Shown one piece after another: positions 25,301-33,210 of a stretch of DNA of 64,000 bases. The DNA comes from Streptacidiphilus sp. ASG 303 (lineage in GTDB: Bacteria; Actinomycetota; Actinomycetes; Streptomycetales; Streptomycetaceae). The stretch spans positions 1 to 64,000 of the forward strand of contig NZ_JAJLRA010000019.1 in assembly GCF_020991365.1 (NCBI RefSeq). The letters are read 5' to 3'. The position numbers and the translations under genes are program-made. The notes under the pieces are model-generated. The model was not told the origin of the DNA. It saw only the letters and a list, made by a program, of their open reading frames with translations, and searched no databases. The first letter of the stretch is position 1. Every line of letters starts with the position of its first letter.

Positions 25301-25951
25301 GCCCGCGCCCTGGCCGGGCACGAAGTGGCACACCACGGCCAGGCGCACCGCCTCGGGGCCGAGCGCGGACGTCCAGCGGCGCAGCAGTGCCCGGGCCCGG
25401 TCGGGGCGCCCGGCGGCGACGGCCCGGCCGACGTCGGAGTCCGGTCCGAGCAGCACCAGCACCCCGCCCCCGGCCGCCCGGGCGGCCAGTTCGCCGAAGG
25501 GCAGCGCCGGGGCGGGCGTGCGGCCCGGGGTGCCGGACGGGGTGGCGCCGGCGGGACGGCCGGGGGCGGGGCGCGCGTGGGCGGCGGTGACCAGCGCACA
25601 CAGCGCCGCCCAGCCGCGGGCGTCCTCGGCCAGCAGCACCGCCCGGGGGTGTCCGGGATCGGTGAAGGCGCCGCCCCGCGCGGGCGAGCGCCGCCGCCCG
25701 GGAACGGCGGCCGGCATGCCGTCCGGGGTGTCCGGGGCGAGGGCGAGGTCGACGCCGAACAGCGGCCGCACCCCGGCCTCGGCGCACGCCTTCGCATGCT
25801 TCACCGCTCCGGCCAGGGTGTCGCGGTCGGTCAGCGCCAGCGCCTCCAGGCCGCGCTCGGCCGCCCGGCGGGCGAGGCGTCCGGGCAGGTCGGCGCCGTG
25901 GCGCAGGGAGAATCCCGACGCCACCTGCAGCTGTCCGAAGCGCCCCGGCAC
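22370..25951 (-). CDS. dnaE2: error-prone DNA polymerase III alpha subunit (DnaE2)
   Basis: The product has 1,193 aa, close to the DnaE2 norm. In order: an N-terminal PHP-like domain (F-S-L-R-H-G-A-D-L, T-D-R-D; the usual histidines are partly replaced); the polymerase core with A-A-R-G-S-G-A-G-S-L and the catalytic P-D-I-D-L-D near residue 445; F-R-P-G-P-V-Q; G-F-C-K-A-H-A; a helix-hairpin-helix region; and a C-terminal OB fold (F-A-S-L-D-D-H-T-G-V-V). It performs mutagenic translesion synthesis with ImuB. The GTG start has GGGAGG upstream, and a LexA-like box lies 40 bp before it, so SOS induction is expected. No imuA' is adjacent. Confidence 0.93.
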   Translation of the reverse strand: MPGRFGQLQVASGFSLRHGADLPGRLARRAAERGLEALALTDRDTLAGAVKHAKACAEAGVRPLFGVDLALAPDTPDGMPAAVPGRRRSPARGGAFTDPGHPRAVLLAEDARGWAALCALVTAAHARPAPGRPAGATPSGTPGRTPAPALPFGELAARAAGGGVLVLLGPDSDVGRAVAAGRPDRARALLRRWTSALGPEAVRLAVVCHFVPGQGAGSVAAAGRTLRLADACAVAPVLTNAVRAADPGRGRVLAVLDAARRLVPAEPADRTPGLGEGWLKGPAEMARVAEAVTAMAALPAWTPERLLAATAATADRCVLTPDRLGLGRIHFPEEHLVAPAGRPAAAVLRERCEAGLSRRGLHRRADARRRLETELAVVDRLGLPSYFLTVAEVADLTRRAGIRVAARGSGAGSLVTYLLGISQVDPLEHGLLMERFLSERRRALPDIDLDVESHRRLEVYRLIRDRFGTQRTCAVATAETWRVRHAVRDVAAALGLDPDEADTLAKAFPHIRARDARAALAELPELRGPAARTAHWEGFWELVEALDGLSRGTAMHPCGVVLSDASLTRRTPLLPTAVDGMAMTVFDKDDVEDLGLLKLDVLGVRMQSAMAHALAEIARTEGRTIDLDDPAHVPPGDPATYRMIRRGDTLGCFQIESPGQRDLVARIAPACLADLIVDISLFRPGPVQSDMITPYLDTRHGRRRPAFPHPDLAPVLAGTGGVVVFHEQVIRMVALLTGTDHALGDEARRALGTPAGRDRVHAWFTAAARARGYTPDVVDRIWGIVAAFGNFGFCKAHAAAFAVPTYQSAWLKTHHPAAFYAGLLTHDPGMYPKRLILGDARRHGVPVLPPDVNASDAPYRAEPLPDGRTALRIGLQDLAGITAAELARIPAARPYASLTDWWHRARPTRPTADRLALVGALDTLAGVRPGGPTRRDVLLHIADLHHGARPARQDRRRAGRPPQPADPAVQLPLALEDGHPAAPAAPAGLPETTPAERLRAELELLGLDLTRHVLADHHRLLAALGVLTAADLRRTPDRTDVLVAGAKVAVQSPHIRSGRRILFASLDDHTGVVDTVFFDTTHAQAAHTLAHAGLLLVAGRTRRTGPHSVSVTATAAFDLARLAALHDEHGLQAVRDHLDTGRRCRPHPAAGAGRVLVHPTGALQHPWADLRGPGPHPTALPRRLWHASPGSAG

Positions 25952-25990
25952 CGCACACCTCCCGCCTCATCGGCCTCACACATCCCTGAA

Positions 25991-26006
25991 TCGGATATGT
26001 GTTCGA
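25991..26006. promoter_or_regulatory. LexA (SOS) box-like site
   Basis: TCGGAT-ATGT-GTTCGA matches the actinobacterial/Gram-positive consensus TCGAAC-N4-GTTCGA at 10 of 12 positions, with one perfect half-site. It lies 40 bp upstream of the dnaE2 GTG. Confidence 0.7.
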
Positions 26007-26079
26007 TTGAAGCATCCGAGGATTGTCAGTGCCAGCTCGTATACTCCGCCGCTCTCCACCGGGGACTCCAACGCGCCTG

Positions 26080-26544
26080 ACCTGGGAGGGAGTTGGCGCG
26101 ACACACCGGAACGGCACCCTTGCGCCGGTCGGAGCACTCCCCCGGCAGCGGGGCACCGTCCGTGTCGGACTGCTCGGGGAGGGGGTAGCCGCGCCGGGGC
26201 GGGAGCCCGTCGGGGGATCCGCGCAGCAGCTGCCGCGCATGGTCGTACAGGGCGGGTGCGGGCGGGAGGGGGGCGCGTCGCGCTCCTCCTGGGCGCTCAC
26301 CGGGCGGGGTGGGACTCGTTTCCACAGGTCATGTGCGCAGCACGCCAGGGCGGTCCGTGCCCTTGCGAAAAAATTTGGAGGAGAGGGCCGGAGTCTGCAC
26401 GGTGCCTGCCCTCGGCCGACGGGCACGAACGGGGCGGCCTCACCCGTGAGGGCATCAGCCGTCCTCCGCGCGGTTCTGGTGGCCGCCGCGGGCGCCGTCC
26501 GTACGGCCGCGAAGCCCCGAGTCGTGTGGGCCCGCGTTCCGGGG
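26080..26544. other. no gene recognised
   Basis: This is the spacer between the dnaE2 promoter and the TipA-like promoter. No supported open frame was found. Confidence 0.45.
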
Positions 26545-26575
26545 TTGACGTTGTCGTTGCGGCAGCTTCTACCGT
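26545..26575 (+). promoter_or_regulatory. MerR/TipA-type promoter, 19-bp spacer
   Basis: -35 TTGACG (26545-26550) and -10 TACCGT (26570-26575) are separated by 19 bp, the spacing typical of promoters activated by MerR-family proteins. It precedes the tipA-like gene by about 54 bp. Confidence 0.7.
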
Positions 26576-26628
26576 CTTGGACAGGACCGGAGAGACCGGC
26601 CCGGCGGCACACGTGTGAGGAGGCGGAA

Positions 26629-27387
26629 ATGGAGTGGCCGATCGCGGAGGTCGCCCGGATGTCGGGCGTGACCGCCCGGACCCTGCGGCACTACGGCGAG
26701 ATCGGCCTGCTGCCGCCCGTCCGGATCGGGGCCAACGGCCACCGCTACTACGGGGAGTGCCAGCTGCTGCGGCTGCAGCAGATCCTCGTCCTGCGGGCGC
26801 TGGGCCTGGGGTTGCCCGAGATCGGACGGGTCCTGGCCGAGCAGGTCGACGAGGTGGAGGCCCTGCGCCGCCACCACCGGCGGCTGCTCGCCGAACGCGA
26901 CCGGCTCGACGCCCTGGCCGGCACCGTCTCCCGCACGATCGCCGAACTGGAGCAGTCCAGGAAGGATGGCACACCCATGACCGTCAACCGACCGGAGAAC
27001 CTGTTCGAGGGCGTGGTGCCCTCCCAGTACCAGGAGAGCCTGCGCGACTTTCCCGAGCACGCCGAGGAGGTGGCCCGCAGGGTCGCCGCGATGACTCCGC
27101 AGGAGGTCGAGGCCGGACAGCGCGAGCGCACGGCGCAGATGATCCGGCTGGCCGAGCTGATGGCCGCCGGCCACCCGGCCGACGCGGAGCCCGTGCAGGC
27201 CGAGACCGATGCCCGGTACCGGGCCCTGACCGCACTGCGAGCCGTCTCCACCGAGGAGTACCGCGCCATGGGACGCTCATGCGTGGACAACGACGCCTGG
27301 CGCGCCGCGTACGAGGCGATCGCACCTGGTCTGGCCGCGTACCAGCGGGACGCCATCGAGGCCTACGCCGACACACGGCTGAGCTGA
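26629..27387 (+). CDS. TipA-like MerR regulator with TipAS domain
   Basis: The product has 252 aa, almost the length of TipAL. The MerR helix-turn-helix is at residues 4-72 (A-R-M-S-G-V-T-A-R-T-L-R-H-Y-G-E-I-G-L), a coiled coil lies at about 75-112, and the TipAS-like antibiotic-recognition domain (PF07739 type) runs from residue 117 to the end. An internal Met117 begins the TipAS part, with GGAAGG about 15 nt upstream, so a separate short form could be made as in S. lividans. TipAL is activated by thiopeptides that bind the TipAS domain; here only one cysteine (C218) is present in it. The GAGGAGG site and 19-bp-spacer promoter support the start and autoregulation. Confidence 0.9.
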   Translation: MEWPIAEVARMSGVTARTLRHYGEIGLLPPVRIGANGHRYYGECQLLRLQQILVLRALGLGLPEIGRVLAEQVDEVEALRRHHRRLLAERDRLDALAGTVSRTIAELEQSRKDGTPMTVNRPENLFEGVVPSQYQESLRDFPEHAEEVARRVAAMTPQEVEAGQRERTAQMIRLAELMAAGHPADAEPVQAETDARYRALTALRAVSTEEYRAMGRSCVDNDAWRAAYEAIAPGLAAYQRDAIEAYADTRLS

Positions 27388-27666
27388 CTGGGACCGGGCC
27401 CACGGGAGCCTGCCCACAGCAGCGGCCTCCGCCGCAGCAACAGGCTCACCCCGCCCGCCCCCGCAGGCGCAGGCGCCGGGCGAGGTGCTGCCCGTTCTCC
27501 CGGACATCGCACGCGGCCCGGAACGCGTGCAGGCCGTCCGGAATGGCCAGGCGGCAGCTGACGGCCGGTGCGGCAGAGGCTCCTGCCGGCGGCGTCCGGG
27601 GTTCCTCCAGCAGCCGACGCCGCAGGCGAGGGGCCGTCGCCGTGCCACCGCAGGACCGGACCGGCG

Positions 27667-28347
27667 TCACCGCATCCCGCGCGGACTCGTCGCCGGACCT
27701 CGTCGGACATCCCCGCTGGACCTCCTCTCCCGGATCCCCGGCCCCGTGTCGAAGGCGTACCGGCCGAGCCGCTGCGCACAGGCATCCCGCGCCGCTGCGG
27801 AGAGCAGGTCGCGCGAGCGGGTGAACAGCCCGTGCAGGGCCGGGCCGTAGCGGTCGGCGAGGTCGGCGTCGTGCGCCAGCACGTCGAGTTCGTTGGCGGC
27901 GGTGATCTCGAGGAAGGCGCGGACGTCCGGCTCCGGCGGGGTGTGCTCCCGGCCGGTGAAGCGGTCGCGGAAGACCACCGGCTGCCCGCCTCCCAAGCGC
28001 GGATGCACGACGCCGCGGTCGCAACTGGCGTAGAGGTGGACCAGGGCCTCCGCCCGTTCACCGATCAGCTCGGCCAGGGCTGCGCGCCCGGTGACGTCCA
28101 CCAGGGCTTGGTCGAACCCGTCGGTGCCGTACGCCGCATGGCACATCCCCGCGGCCTGCAGGTCCGGACCGGCACCCCACTCGCCCAGGAGGTGCGCGAC
28201 GCGGACCAGGTGCTCCAGGAGCGTTCCTCCGGGGTGGGGCATCCCGGCGGCACCCCGGGTGCGCAGGAACTCCTCGACGGCGGGCCACGCCGCCCGGTCG
28301 GAGCCGCTCCCCCGCGGGCTTCCCCCGGATGGGACGGGCCGCCGCAT
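27667..28347 (-). CDS. DUF6817-like protein
   Basis: The product has 226 aa. The conserved order F-L-R-T-R-G-A-A-G-M-P-H-P-G-G-T-L-L-E-H-L, then A-G-M-C-H-A-A-Y-G-T-D-G-F, then A-L-V-H-L-Y-A-S-C-D-R and F-R-D-R-F-T-G-R, is that of DUF6817 proteins. Their His/Asp spacing resembles an HD-like metal site, but activity is unproven. The ATG overlaps the last base of the upstream gene's stop (TGATG at 28349..28345), so it is translated with the ketopantoate-reductase-like gene. The tail after the domain is basic. Confidence 0.8.
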   Translation of the reverse strand: MRRPVPSGGSPRGSGSDRAAWPAVEEFLRTRGAAGMPHPGGTLLEHLVRVAHLLGEWGAGPDLQAAGMCHAAYGTDGFDQALVDVTGRAALAELIGERAEALVHLYASCDRGVVHPRLGGGQPVVFRDRFTGREHTPPEPDVRAFLEITAANELDVLAHDADLADRYGPALHGLFTRSRDLLSAAARDACAQRLGRYAFDTGPGIRERRSSGDVRRGPATSPRGMR

Positions 28348-29240
28348 CAGACCTCCCGGTTCGCCGGGCGGGCCGCCTCTGCCACCAGCCGAGCCGTGGC
28401 CGGTGTGTCGACCCCGTGGGCGGCACCGGCGCGGAGGACCGCCCCGCCGATGGCATCGAGTTCGAGCGGCCGTCCGGCCGCGGCGTCGCGCTGCATCGAT
28501 GACCTCATCGCGTGGGGGGCGCGGTCGAGGAAGGAGAGCACGGTCTCGGCCGTCACGGGTGCGCCGGCGGCCTGTGCCACGGCGGTGACCTCGTCGAGCA
28601 CGGCGAGCAGCTCAGGGCGCCGCTCGCTGCGGACCGCTCCGAGGGGGGCCTGGTGACGGGTGGTCAGCAGGGCGAACGGGGCGAGGAAGGCGAGCTTGTC
28701 CCAGAGCATGGCGGTCTCGTCCGTCCGCAGGGTCACGCCGAGGCCTGCGTGCCGGAGCCGATCCGCGAACTGCTCGACCGGTGCGGCCAGTTCGAGGTCG
28801 GCGAAGGGGCTTCCGTGGACGACGCGCCCCGGCGCGGTGCGGGTGGCCTCGACCCTGATCGTGCCGGCAACGACGGTGGCGGACGGGTAGCGCTCGCGCA
28901 GTGCGGCCACGTGCTCGACGCCGTTGAGCAGCGGGACCACGATCGCGTCGCCGAGGACACGGGCCGGGACACGGTCGAGCGCCTCCTCCAGGGCGGTCTG
29001 CTTGACCGCCACGAGGACGGCGTCCACCGGCTCGTGCAGCCGGGTAGCGGCCTCCACTCTCGCGGTGAAGTCCCCGTACCGGGCGCTCTCGACGCGCAGG
29101 CCGTCCCGGCGCAGCACGGCTGCGGTCTCCTCGCGGGCCACGCAGATGACGCGGTGTCCGTCGCGGGCCAGCAGCGCGCCGATCAGGCCGCCGACACCGC
29201 CCGGTCCGAGGATGGCCACCGTCAGCTTGGTCGTGTGCAC
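28347..29240 (-). CDS. ketopantoate reductase (ApbA/PanE) family protein
   Basis: The product has 297 aa. The Rossmann motif is I-L-G-P-G-G-V-G-G-L-I-G-A-L-L at residues 9-23, followed by the typical V-A-V-K-Q-T-A-L with the catalytic Lys region, P-L-L-N-G-V-E-H, and a C-terminal helical domain (K-L-A-F-L-A-P-F-A; S-S-M-Q-R-D-A-A-A-G-R). It would reduce 2-dehydropantoate or a related 2-keto acid with NADPH; many paralogues are not the biosynthetic enzyme. The GTG at 29240 has AGGAG 5 nt upstream. It is divergent from a LysR gene that likely regulates it. Confidence 0.88.
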   Translation of the reverse strand: MHTTKLTVAILGPGGVGGLIGALLARDGHRVICVAREETAAVLRRDGLRVESARYGDFTARVEAATRLHEPVDAVLVAVKQTALEEALDRVPARVLGDAIVVPLLNGVEHVAALRERYPSATVVAGTIRVEATRTAPGRVVHGSPFADLELAAPVEQFADRLRHAGLGVTLRTDETAMLWDKLAFLAPFALLTTRHQAPLGAVRSERRPELLAVLDEVTAVAQAAGAPVTAETVLSFLDRAPHAMRSSMQRDAAAGRPLELDAIGGAVLRAGAAHGVDTPATARLVAEAARPANREV

Positions 29241-29488
29241 GCATGCTCCTGTCGTCCCCGGGAGAGCGGTCGGTGTGGTGGGCCGAAGGCCGGGCGGTGG
29301 GAACAGGCCGGACGGGCGGCCGTGTCCCCCTCTCGGCGTGCTGCGGGTCGGCACCCGTCCGCTGCTCCACCCCGTCCGGATCCGGGGTGGGAGCAGCGGA
29401 CGGGTTGCCGCCCTGGGCCCTGCAGCGATGATCAGCCCTCCCGGAGACCCAGGTCAATCCACGGATTCACTGGCCCGTACCCAAGCGA

Positions 29489-29494
29489 TACCTT
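29489..29494 (+). promoter_or_regulatory. -10 box of a probable leaderless promoter
   Basis: TACCTT lies 8 nt before the GTG of the LysR gene, and no Shine-Dalgarno is present. Confidence 0.4.
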
Positions 29495-29502
29495 GGGGCG
29501 CC

Positions 29503-30444
29503 GTGACCCTCGACGACCTCCGCGTCTTCACCGCGGTCTGCCGGACCGGCTCCCTCAGCGCCGCCGCCCGCGACCTGTCCTGCACCCAGTCCGCCGTCAG
29601 CCAGCACGTGAAGCGGCTCGAACGGGAACTCGGCCTGAGCCTGGTCGAACGCCACACCCGGGGAGTGGCGCCCACCGCCGCCGGACGCCTGCTCCACGCG
29701 GCGGTCACCGAGGGCCTGGGGTGCATCGACCACGCACTGCGCCGACTGGAGGAACTCGCACATGCGGAAGGCGGATCGGTACGGGTCGCCACCGGGGCCA
29801 CCACCGTCCGCCACTTCATGTCCGCCGCCGCCGTCGACTTCCGCCGGCGATTCCCCCGCGCGAGCCTCGACTTCCGGACCGAGACCTCCAGCCGCAACTG
29901 CTTCGACGCACTCACCAGCGGCGGCGTCGACCTCGCCTGGATCGTCACCGGGCCCGCAACCCACGCGGTCGAGCAGCACCCCGTCGTCGAACTCCCTTGG
30001 GCACTCGCCGTCCCGGCCACCGACCCCCTGGCCGCCAAGGCCTCCATCGAACCGGCCGACCTGCAGGACGCCCGGCTCATCGGACTCCCGGAGAACTCCA
30101 CCTCCCGCCTGCGGCTCGGCGCCTGGCTCACGGAGTCCGGGGTCCGCCCGGTGTTCGACACCAGCGTCGCCGACTGGGACACCGCGGTCCTCCTCGCCGA
30201 ACTCGGACTCGGCCACGCCGTCGTCCCGACCTTGCCCGCCTGGAGCGGCCCCGCACACCCGGACCTGCGCCTGATCCCCATCCCCGCACTCCCCGCACTC
30301 ACCGCCGGCTGGGCGGTCCGCCGCTGGGACGCCCTGTCCCCCCTGGCCCGCGCCTTCGCCGAGACCGTCGCACACCACTGCGGCAAGCAGGCCGTCCTCG
30401 GAGGGGAGGCGGGCCGAGGGACGCGTCCTGCCCCGGGGCGGTGA
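29503..30444 (+). CDS. LysR-family transcriptional regulator
   Basis: The product has 313 aa. The LysR helix-turn-helix is at residues 1-60 (T-L-D-D-L-R-V-F-T-A-V-C-R-T-G-S-L-S-A-A-A, S-Q-H-V-K-R-L-E-R-E-L-G). The effector-binding domain begins at about 88 (V-R-V-A-T-G-A) and contains the usual second-lobe pattern. The GTG start fits the family's N-terminus exactly. Its divergent partner, the ketopantoate-reductase-like/DUF6817 pair, is the expected target; the effector is unknown. Confidence 0.92.
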   Translation: MTLDDLRVFTAVCRTGSLSAAARDLSCTQSAVSQHVKRLERELGLSLVERHTRGVAPTAAGRLLHAAVTEGLGCIDHALRRLEELAHAEGGSVRVATGATTVRHFMSAAAVDFRRRFPRASLDFRTETSSRNCFDALTSGGVDLAWIVTGPATHAVEQHPVVELPWALAVPATDPLAAKASIEPADLQDARLIGLPENSTSRLRLGAWLTESGVRPVFDTSVADWDTAVLLAELGLGHAVVPTLPAWSGPAHPDLRLIPIPALPALTAGWAVRRWDALSPLARAFAETVAHHCGKQAVLGGEAGRGTRPAPGR

Positions 30445-30559
30445 TCAGCCGCTCGCCGCGTTCACCGCCGGCGGAGGCGTCGGCGGGTGCGTGTCGGTCC
30501 CATCCGGGGAGGAGCCGTCCCCCTAGAGGCCGCGGTCGGTCCGCCGGGTCTGCCGGGCG

Positions 30560-30860
30560 TCGGCCTTCTTGGCCCTGCTCGCCGCCCTGACGGGCGCGCC
30601 GCGGCTGACCGAGGACGAGCGGGACCACCTGTGCCTGCTCGCCGGACACCGCCCGCCCGAGGGCGCGCGCCGGGGAGCACCTGAGGCAGGGCCTGCGGTA
30701 CCTCCTCGACGGCCTGGACGGCGTGCCCGTGCAGGCGGTGAGCGATCCGGGAGACCTGTCGGCGCAGAACGACCCGGCGCCCGCGTTGTCCGGCTGCGTG
30801 TGCACGGTCGCCGAGGAGGACCGCACCATCGCGCTTCACCTCTTCTCGGATGCCGGCCCC
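30560..30860 (+). pseudogene. MmyB-type XRE regulator remnant
   Basis: Frame one reads L-A-A-L-T-G-A-P-R-L-T-E-D-E-R-D-H-L-C-L-L-A-G-H-R-P-P. After a frameshift near 30670 another frame gives L-R-Y-L-L-D-G-L-D-G-V-P-V-Q-A-V, then S-D-P-G-D-L-S-A-Q-N. This is the junction between the helix-turn-helix and MmyB ligand domains of Streptomyces XRE regulators. Both ends are missing, so it cannot be functional. Confidence 0.65.
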
Positions 30861-30999
30861 CACCGACTTGCCAGCCGCTCAGCCAAGTTGGAAACGGCTC
30901 ACTGCCTCTGCTGAGGCGGTTGGAGAAGCCCGGCCGGCCGAGTCGGCGGCGGACCTGCTGGACGACCGGTTGATCGGGCACCTGGCCGACCGGAACCAG

Positions 31000-31420
31000 G
31001 AGAGGTGCGCGACCTCGGCTGCGTCGGTGCGGTGAACTCTCGGACGGCCTCCACCGAAGGGGTCAGTGGGGGTGTAGCGGCCCGTCCCGTGGATGTCGAG
31101 GTCGCGCCGTGCGCCGCCTTCGGGTGACTGGACGAGGTCTCCGGGCTCGAGGTGGGGAGGGGCCTGGGCAGTGCGGTCGGCCCACGCATGGACCACGCCC
31201 CTCGGCATCGATCCGCAGACGTTCGCGGAAGGTGCACACCCAGCGTGGGCCCATCCACCGTCCGGCCTGGCAGCCCGATGCGAAGGAACGGGTGAACTCC
31301 AGCGGGAGGGCTCCGGCCAGAGGCACGTCCACCAGGTTCATGAACATGCGGCCGGTCGCCGTGCCGACCGGCTCACCGCCTGCGCAGACGGGGCATTCCG
31401 GACCGCCCGCCTCGCGCCGG
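31000..31420 (-). pseudogene. Rhs/YD-repeat polymorphic toxin remnant
   Basis: Reading leftwards, C-P-V-C-A-G-G-E-P-V-G-T-A-T-G-R-M-F, then D-V-P-L-A-G-A-L-P-L-E-F-T-R-S-F-A-S-G-C, then G-R-W-M-G-P-R-W and R-L-R-I-D-A-E, matches the DUF6531 start of Rhs cores. Frame changes follow (R-G-V-V-H-A-W, then G-R-Y-T-P-T-D-P-F-G-G-G-R). Only about 130 residues of a normally >1,500-residue protein remain. Confidence 0.7.
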
Positions 31421-31560
31421 TTCCGCTCCTGCGGGCATCCCCCGCTCCGGCTCCTGCCGGGACCTCCGTTGCGGCGGCCGCCCTCAGGCGGGTGGACTGT
31501 GTCCGCTGCCCAGGGGCGCGGTGGATGCCTGGGTACCCGTGCCGCCTGCCGGCCGGCGGT

Positions 31561-33063
31561 TCAGGTGAGGTCGCCGGGGATCCAGCCGGGCGGGACCTTG
31601 GGCAGACCGATCAGGGCGTCGATGCCCAGGTGCTGCTGGAGCAGTGCCTTGAGCTCGCGGCCCTCGATGAGGTGGATGCGGCCGTTGCGGTGGGCGAACT
31701 CGCGGCTGGCCTTGCCGTACCAGGAGGTGGTGACCAGCACGCCGTGGCTGGCGTTGACGTCGTGCATCGTCCCCGCCAACGCTCGGACCTTCTCCACCTC
31801 AACGATGTTCTTTGTGCGTTTGGCCTGGATGGCGAAGACCGTGGCGACCAGGGAGTCGCTCTTGACGGCCACAGCGTCGATCCCGTCGTCCCGTGACCCC
31901 TGGGTGCGCCAGGTCTCGTAGCCCATGGCCTCGAAGAGTTGCCGCACCAGGCGCTCGAACGCGAACGGGTCCATCTGCAGCAGGTCCGGGCGGCTGTCCA
32001 GACCGGTCACGGCCGCGGCGTCGGCGGTGATGCGGTAGCGGGACAGGTCGACCTCTACCACCGGCGCCACCGCCTCCAGGTCGTGCGGATGGTCGGAGAC
32101 CACCGCGCCGATCGCCTTCAGGCAGCGCTGCGCGTCCAGCGCCGGCTCGTCCAGCACCAGCGCCTCCATCTCGGCCCGCGAAGCCACCACACTGACCACA
32201 CACGGGCGCACCGCCCGGCCGGTCGACGGGTCGACGGCCGGCACGAATGCGTTCAGGGCGATGGAGTCCACCAGCGCGGCCGGTGTCGCCGCGAACACCT
32301 CGTCCAGCGCCCGCAGCGCCAGGCGGGCCACCAGCGTGCGGTACAGGTCGTGGAGTTCGGCCTGCTTGCGCGGCTGCGGCACCACCTCCGCGCGCGCCGC
32401 CACAAACCGGTATCCCGCCACCGCGGGCACCACCTGCAGGGCCGGCAGGTCGAGATTGAGGGCCACCTGCCGCGCTTCGGGGGCGTAGCCGGCCTCCACC
32501 GACCCCCGGCACCCCTGCGGCACCGGTGAGCGACGCTGCAGATCCTCCACCTCCGCCGCCAAGCCCTGCGGCCCCCGGCCGGCCAGGGCACGCTCTACGA
32601 CCGGATGCCAGGACTCGAGGCCCTGTGGGCGCAGCCGAAGGACATCGTGCAGTTCGGCCAGCCGACGCGCGGTGTCCGCTGTGCGGTCCTCAGCCCGCAG
32701 CTTCAACGCGGCCAGGCGCGCTTGCCGCTCCGCCTTCTCCTGTTCCTTGCGGGTCCGTACCCGATCGCGTTCTCTGCGCTCGGCGTCCCGTCGGCGCTGC
32801 TCCTGGCGTTTGGCCAGCTCCGCCTCGATCCGGGCGGCCTCCTTCGCCCGCTCGGCCTCCTGCCGCTTCAGGAGTTTCGCTCCCTGCTCCGCGAGCCGAG
32901 CCCGCTCCGCCTCGGGGTCCCTCGGGCGCTTCGGCCGGGCCTGCGGGGTGGTCGCCCGCGGCTGCGGCTGCCCGGCAGCCCGCCTGGCCTCGGTGAGCCT
33001 GGCCTCCTGCCGCAACCTGAGCGCCTCCGCCAACGCCTGAGCGACCGACCTGCGCTGCGCCAC
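31561..33063 (-). CDS. Mrr-type restriction endonuclease with coiled-coil N-terminus
   Basis: The product has 500 aa. Residues 1-145 are a charged coiled coil rich in Ala/Arg/Glu/Lys (E-R-A-K-E-A-A-R-I-E-A-E-L). A central 200-residue domain is unassigned. Residues 375-490 form an Mrr catalytic domain (PF04471): F-E-R-L-V-R-Q-L-F-E-A-M-G-Y, then D-D-G-I-D-A-V-A-V, then I-Q-A-K-R, a PD-(D/E)xK-type site with Q-x-K. No methyltransferase is adjacent, so a type IV (modified-DNA) or DNA-repair role is more likely than classical restriction. It is flanked by Rhs and SMI1 remnants, a defence/toxin-rich setting. Confidence 0.87.
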   Translation of the reverse strand: MAQRRSVAQALAEALRLRQEARLTEARRAAGQPQPRATTPQARPKRPRDPEAERARLAEQGAKLLKRQEAERAKEAARIEAELAKRQEQRRRDAERRERDRVRTRKEQEKAERQARLAALKLRAEDRTADTARRLAELHDVLRLRPQGLESWHPVVERALAGRGPQGLAAEVEDLQRRSPVPQGCRGSVEAGYAPEARQVALNLDLPALQVVPAVAGYRFVAARAEVVPQPRKQAELHDLYRTLVARLALRALDEVFAATPAALVDSIALNAFVPAVDPSTGRAVRPCVVSVVASRAEMEALVLDEPALDAQRCLKAIGAVVSDHPHDLEAVAPVVEVDLSRYRITADAAAVTGLDSRPDLLQMDPFAFERLVRQLFEAMGYETWRTQGSRDDGIDAVAVKSDSLVATVFAIQAKRTKNIVEVEKVRALAGTMHDVNASHGVLVTTSWYGKASREFAHRNGRIHLIEGRELKALLQQHLGIDALIGLPKVPPGWIPGDLT

Positions 33064-33210
33064 ACCCCACCCCCGAAGCGCTCAATCCCCCGGCACCAGC
33101 AAGCCTGCCGAACAGTCCTACCCTCGAACGGAGTCGGGCAAGCAGACAAAAGCTTCCGCATGGTCCGCCGCACGCACGCAGCGCCGTACCACCTGAAGGC
33201 AGGAGATCGA

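Noticed and set aside
20868-26080. Plus-strand open frames of 800 and 1,228 codons over the dnaE2 locus
   Set aside because: They consist of Gly/Ala/Val repeats without recognisable motifs, while the minus strand encodes all DnaE2 and Y-family motifs in order.
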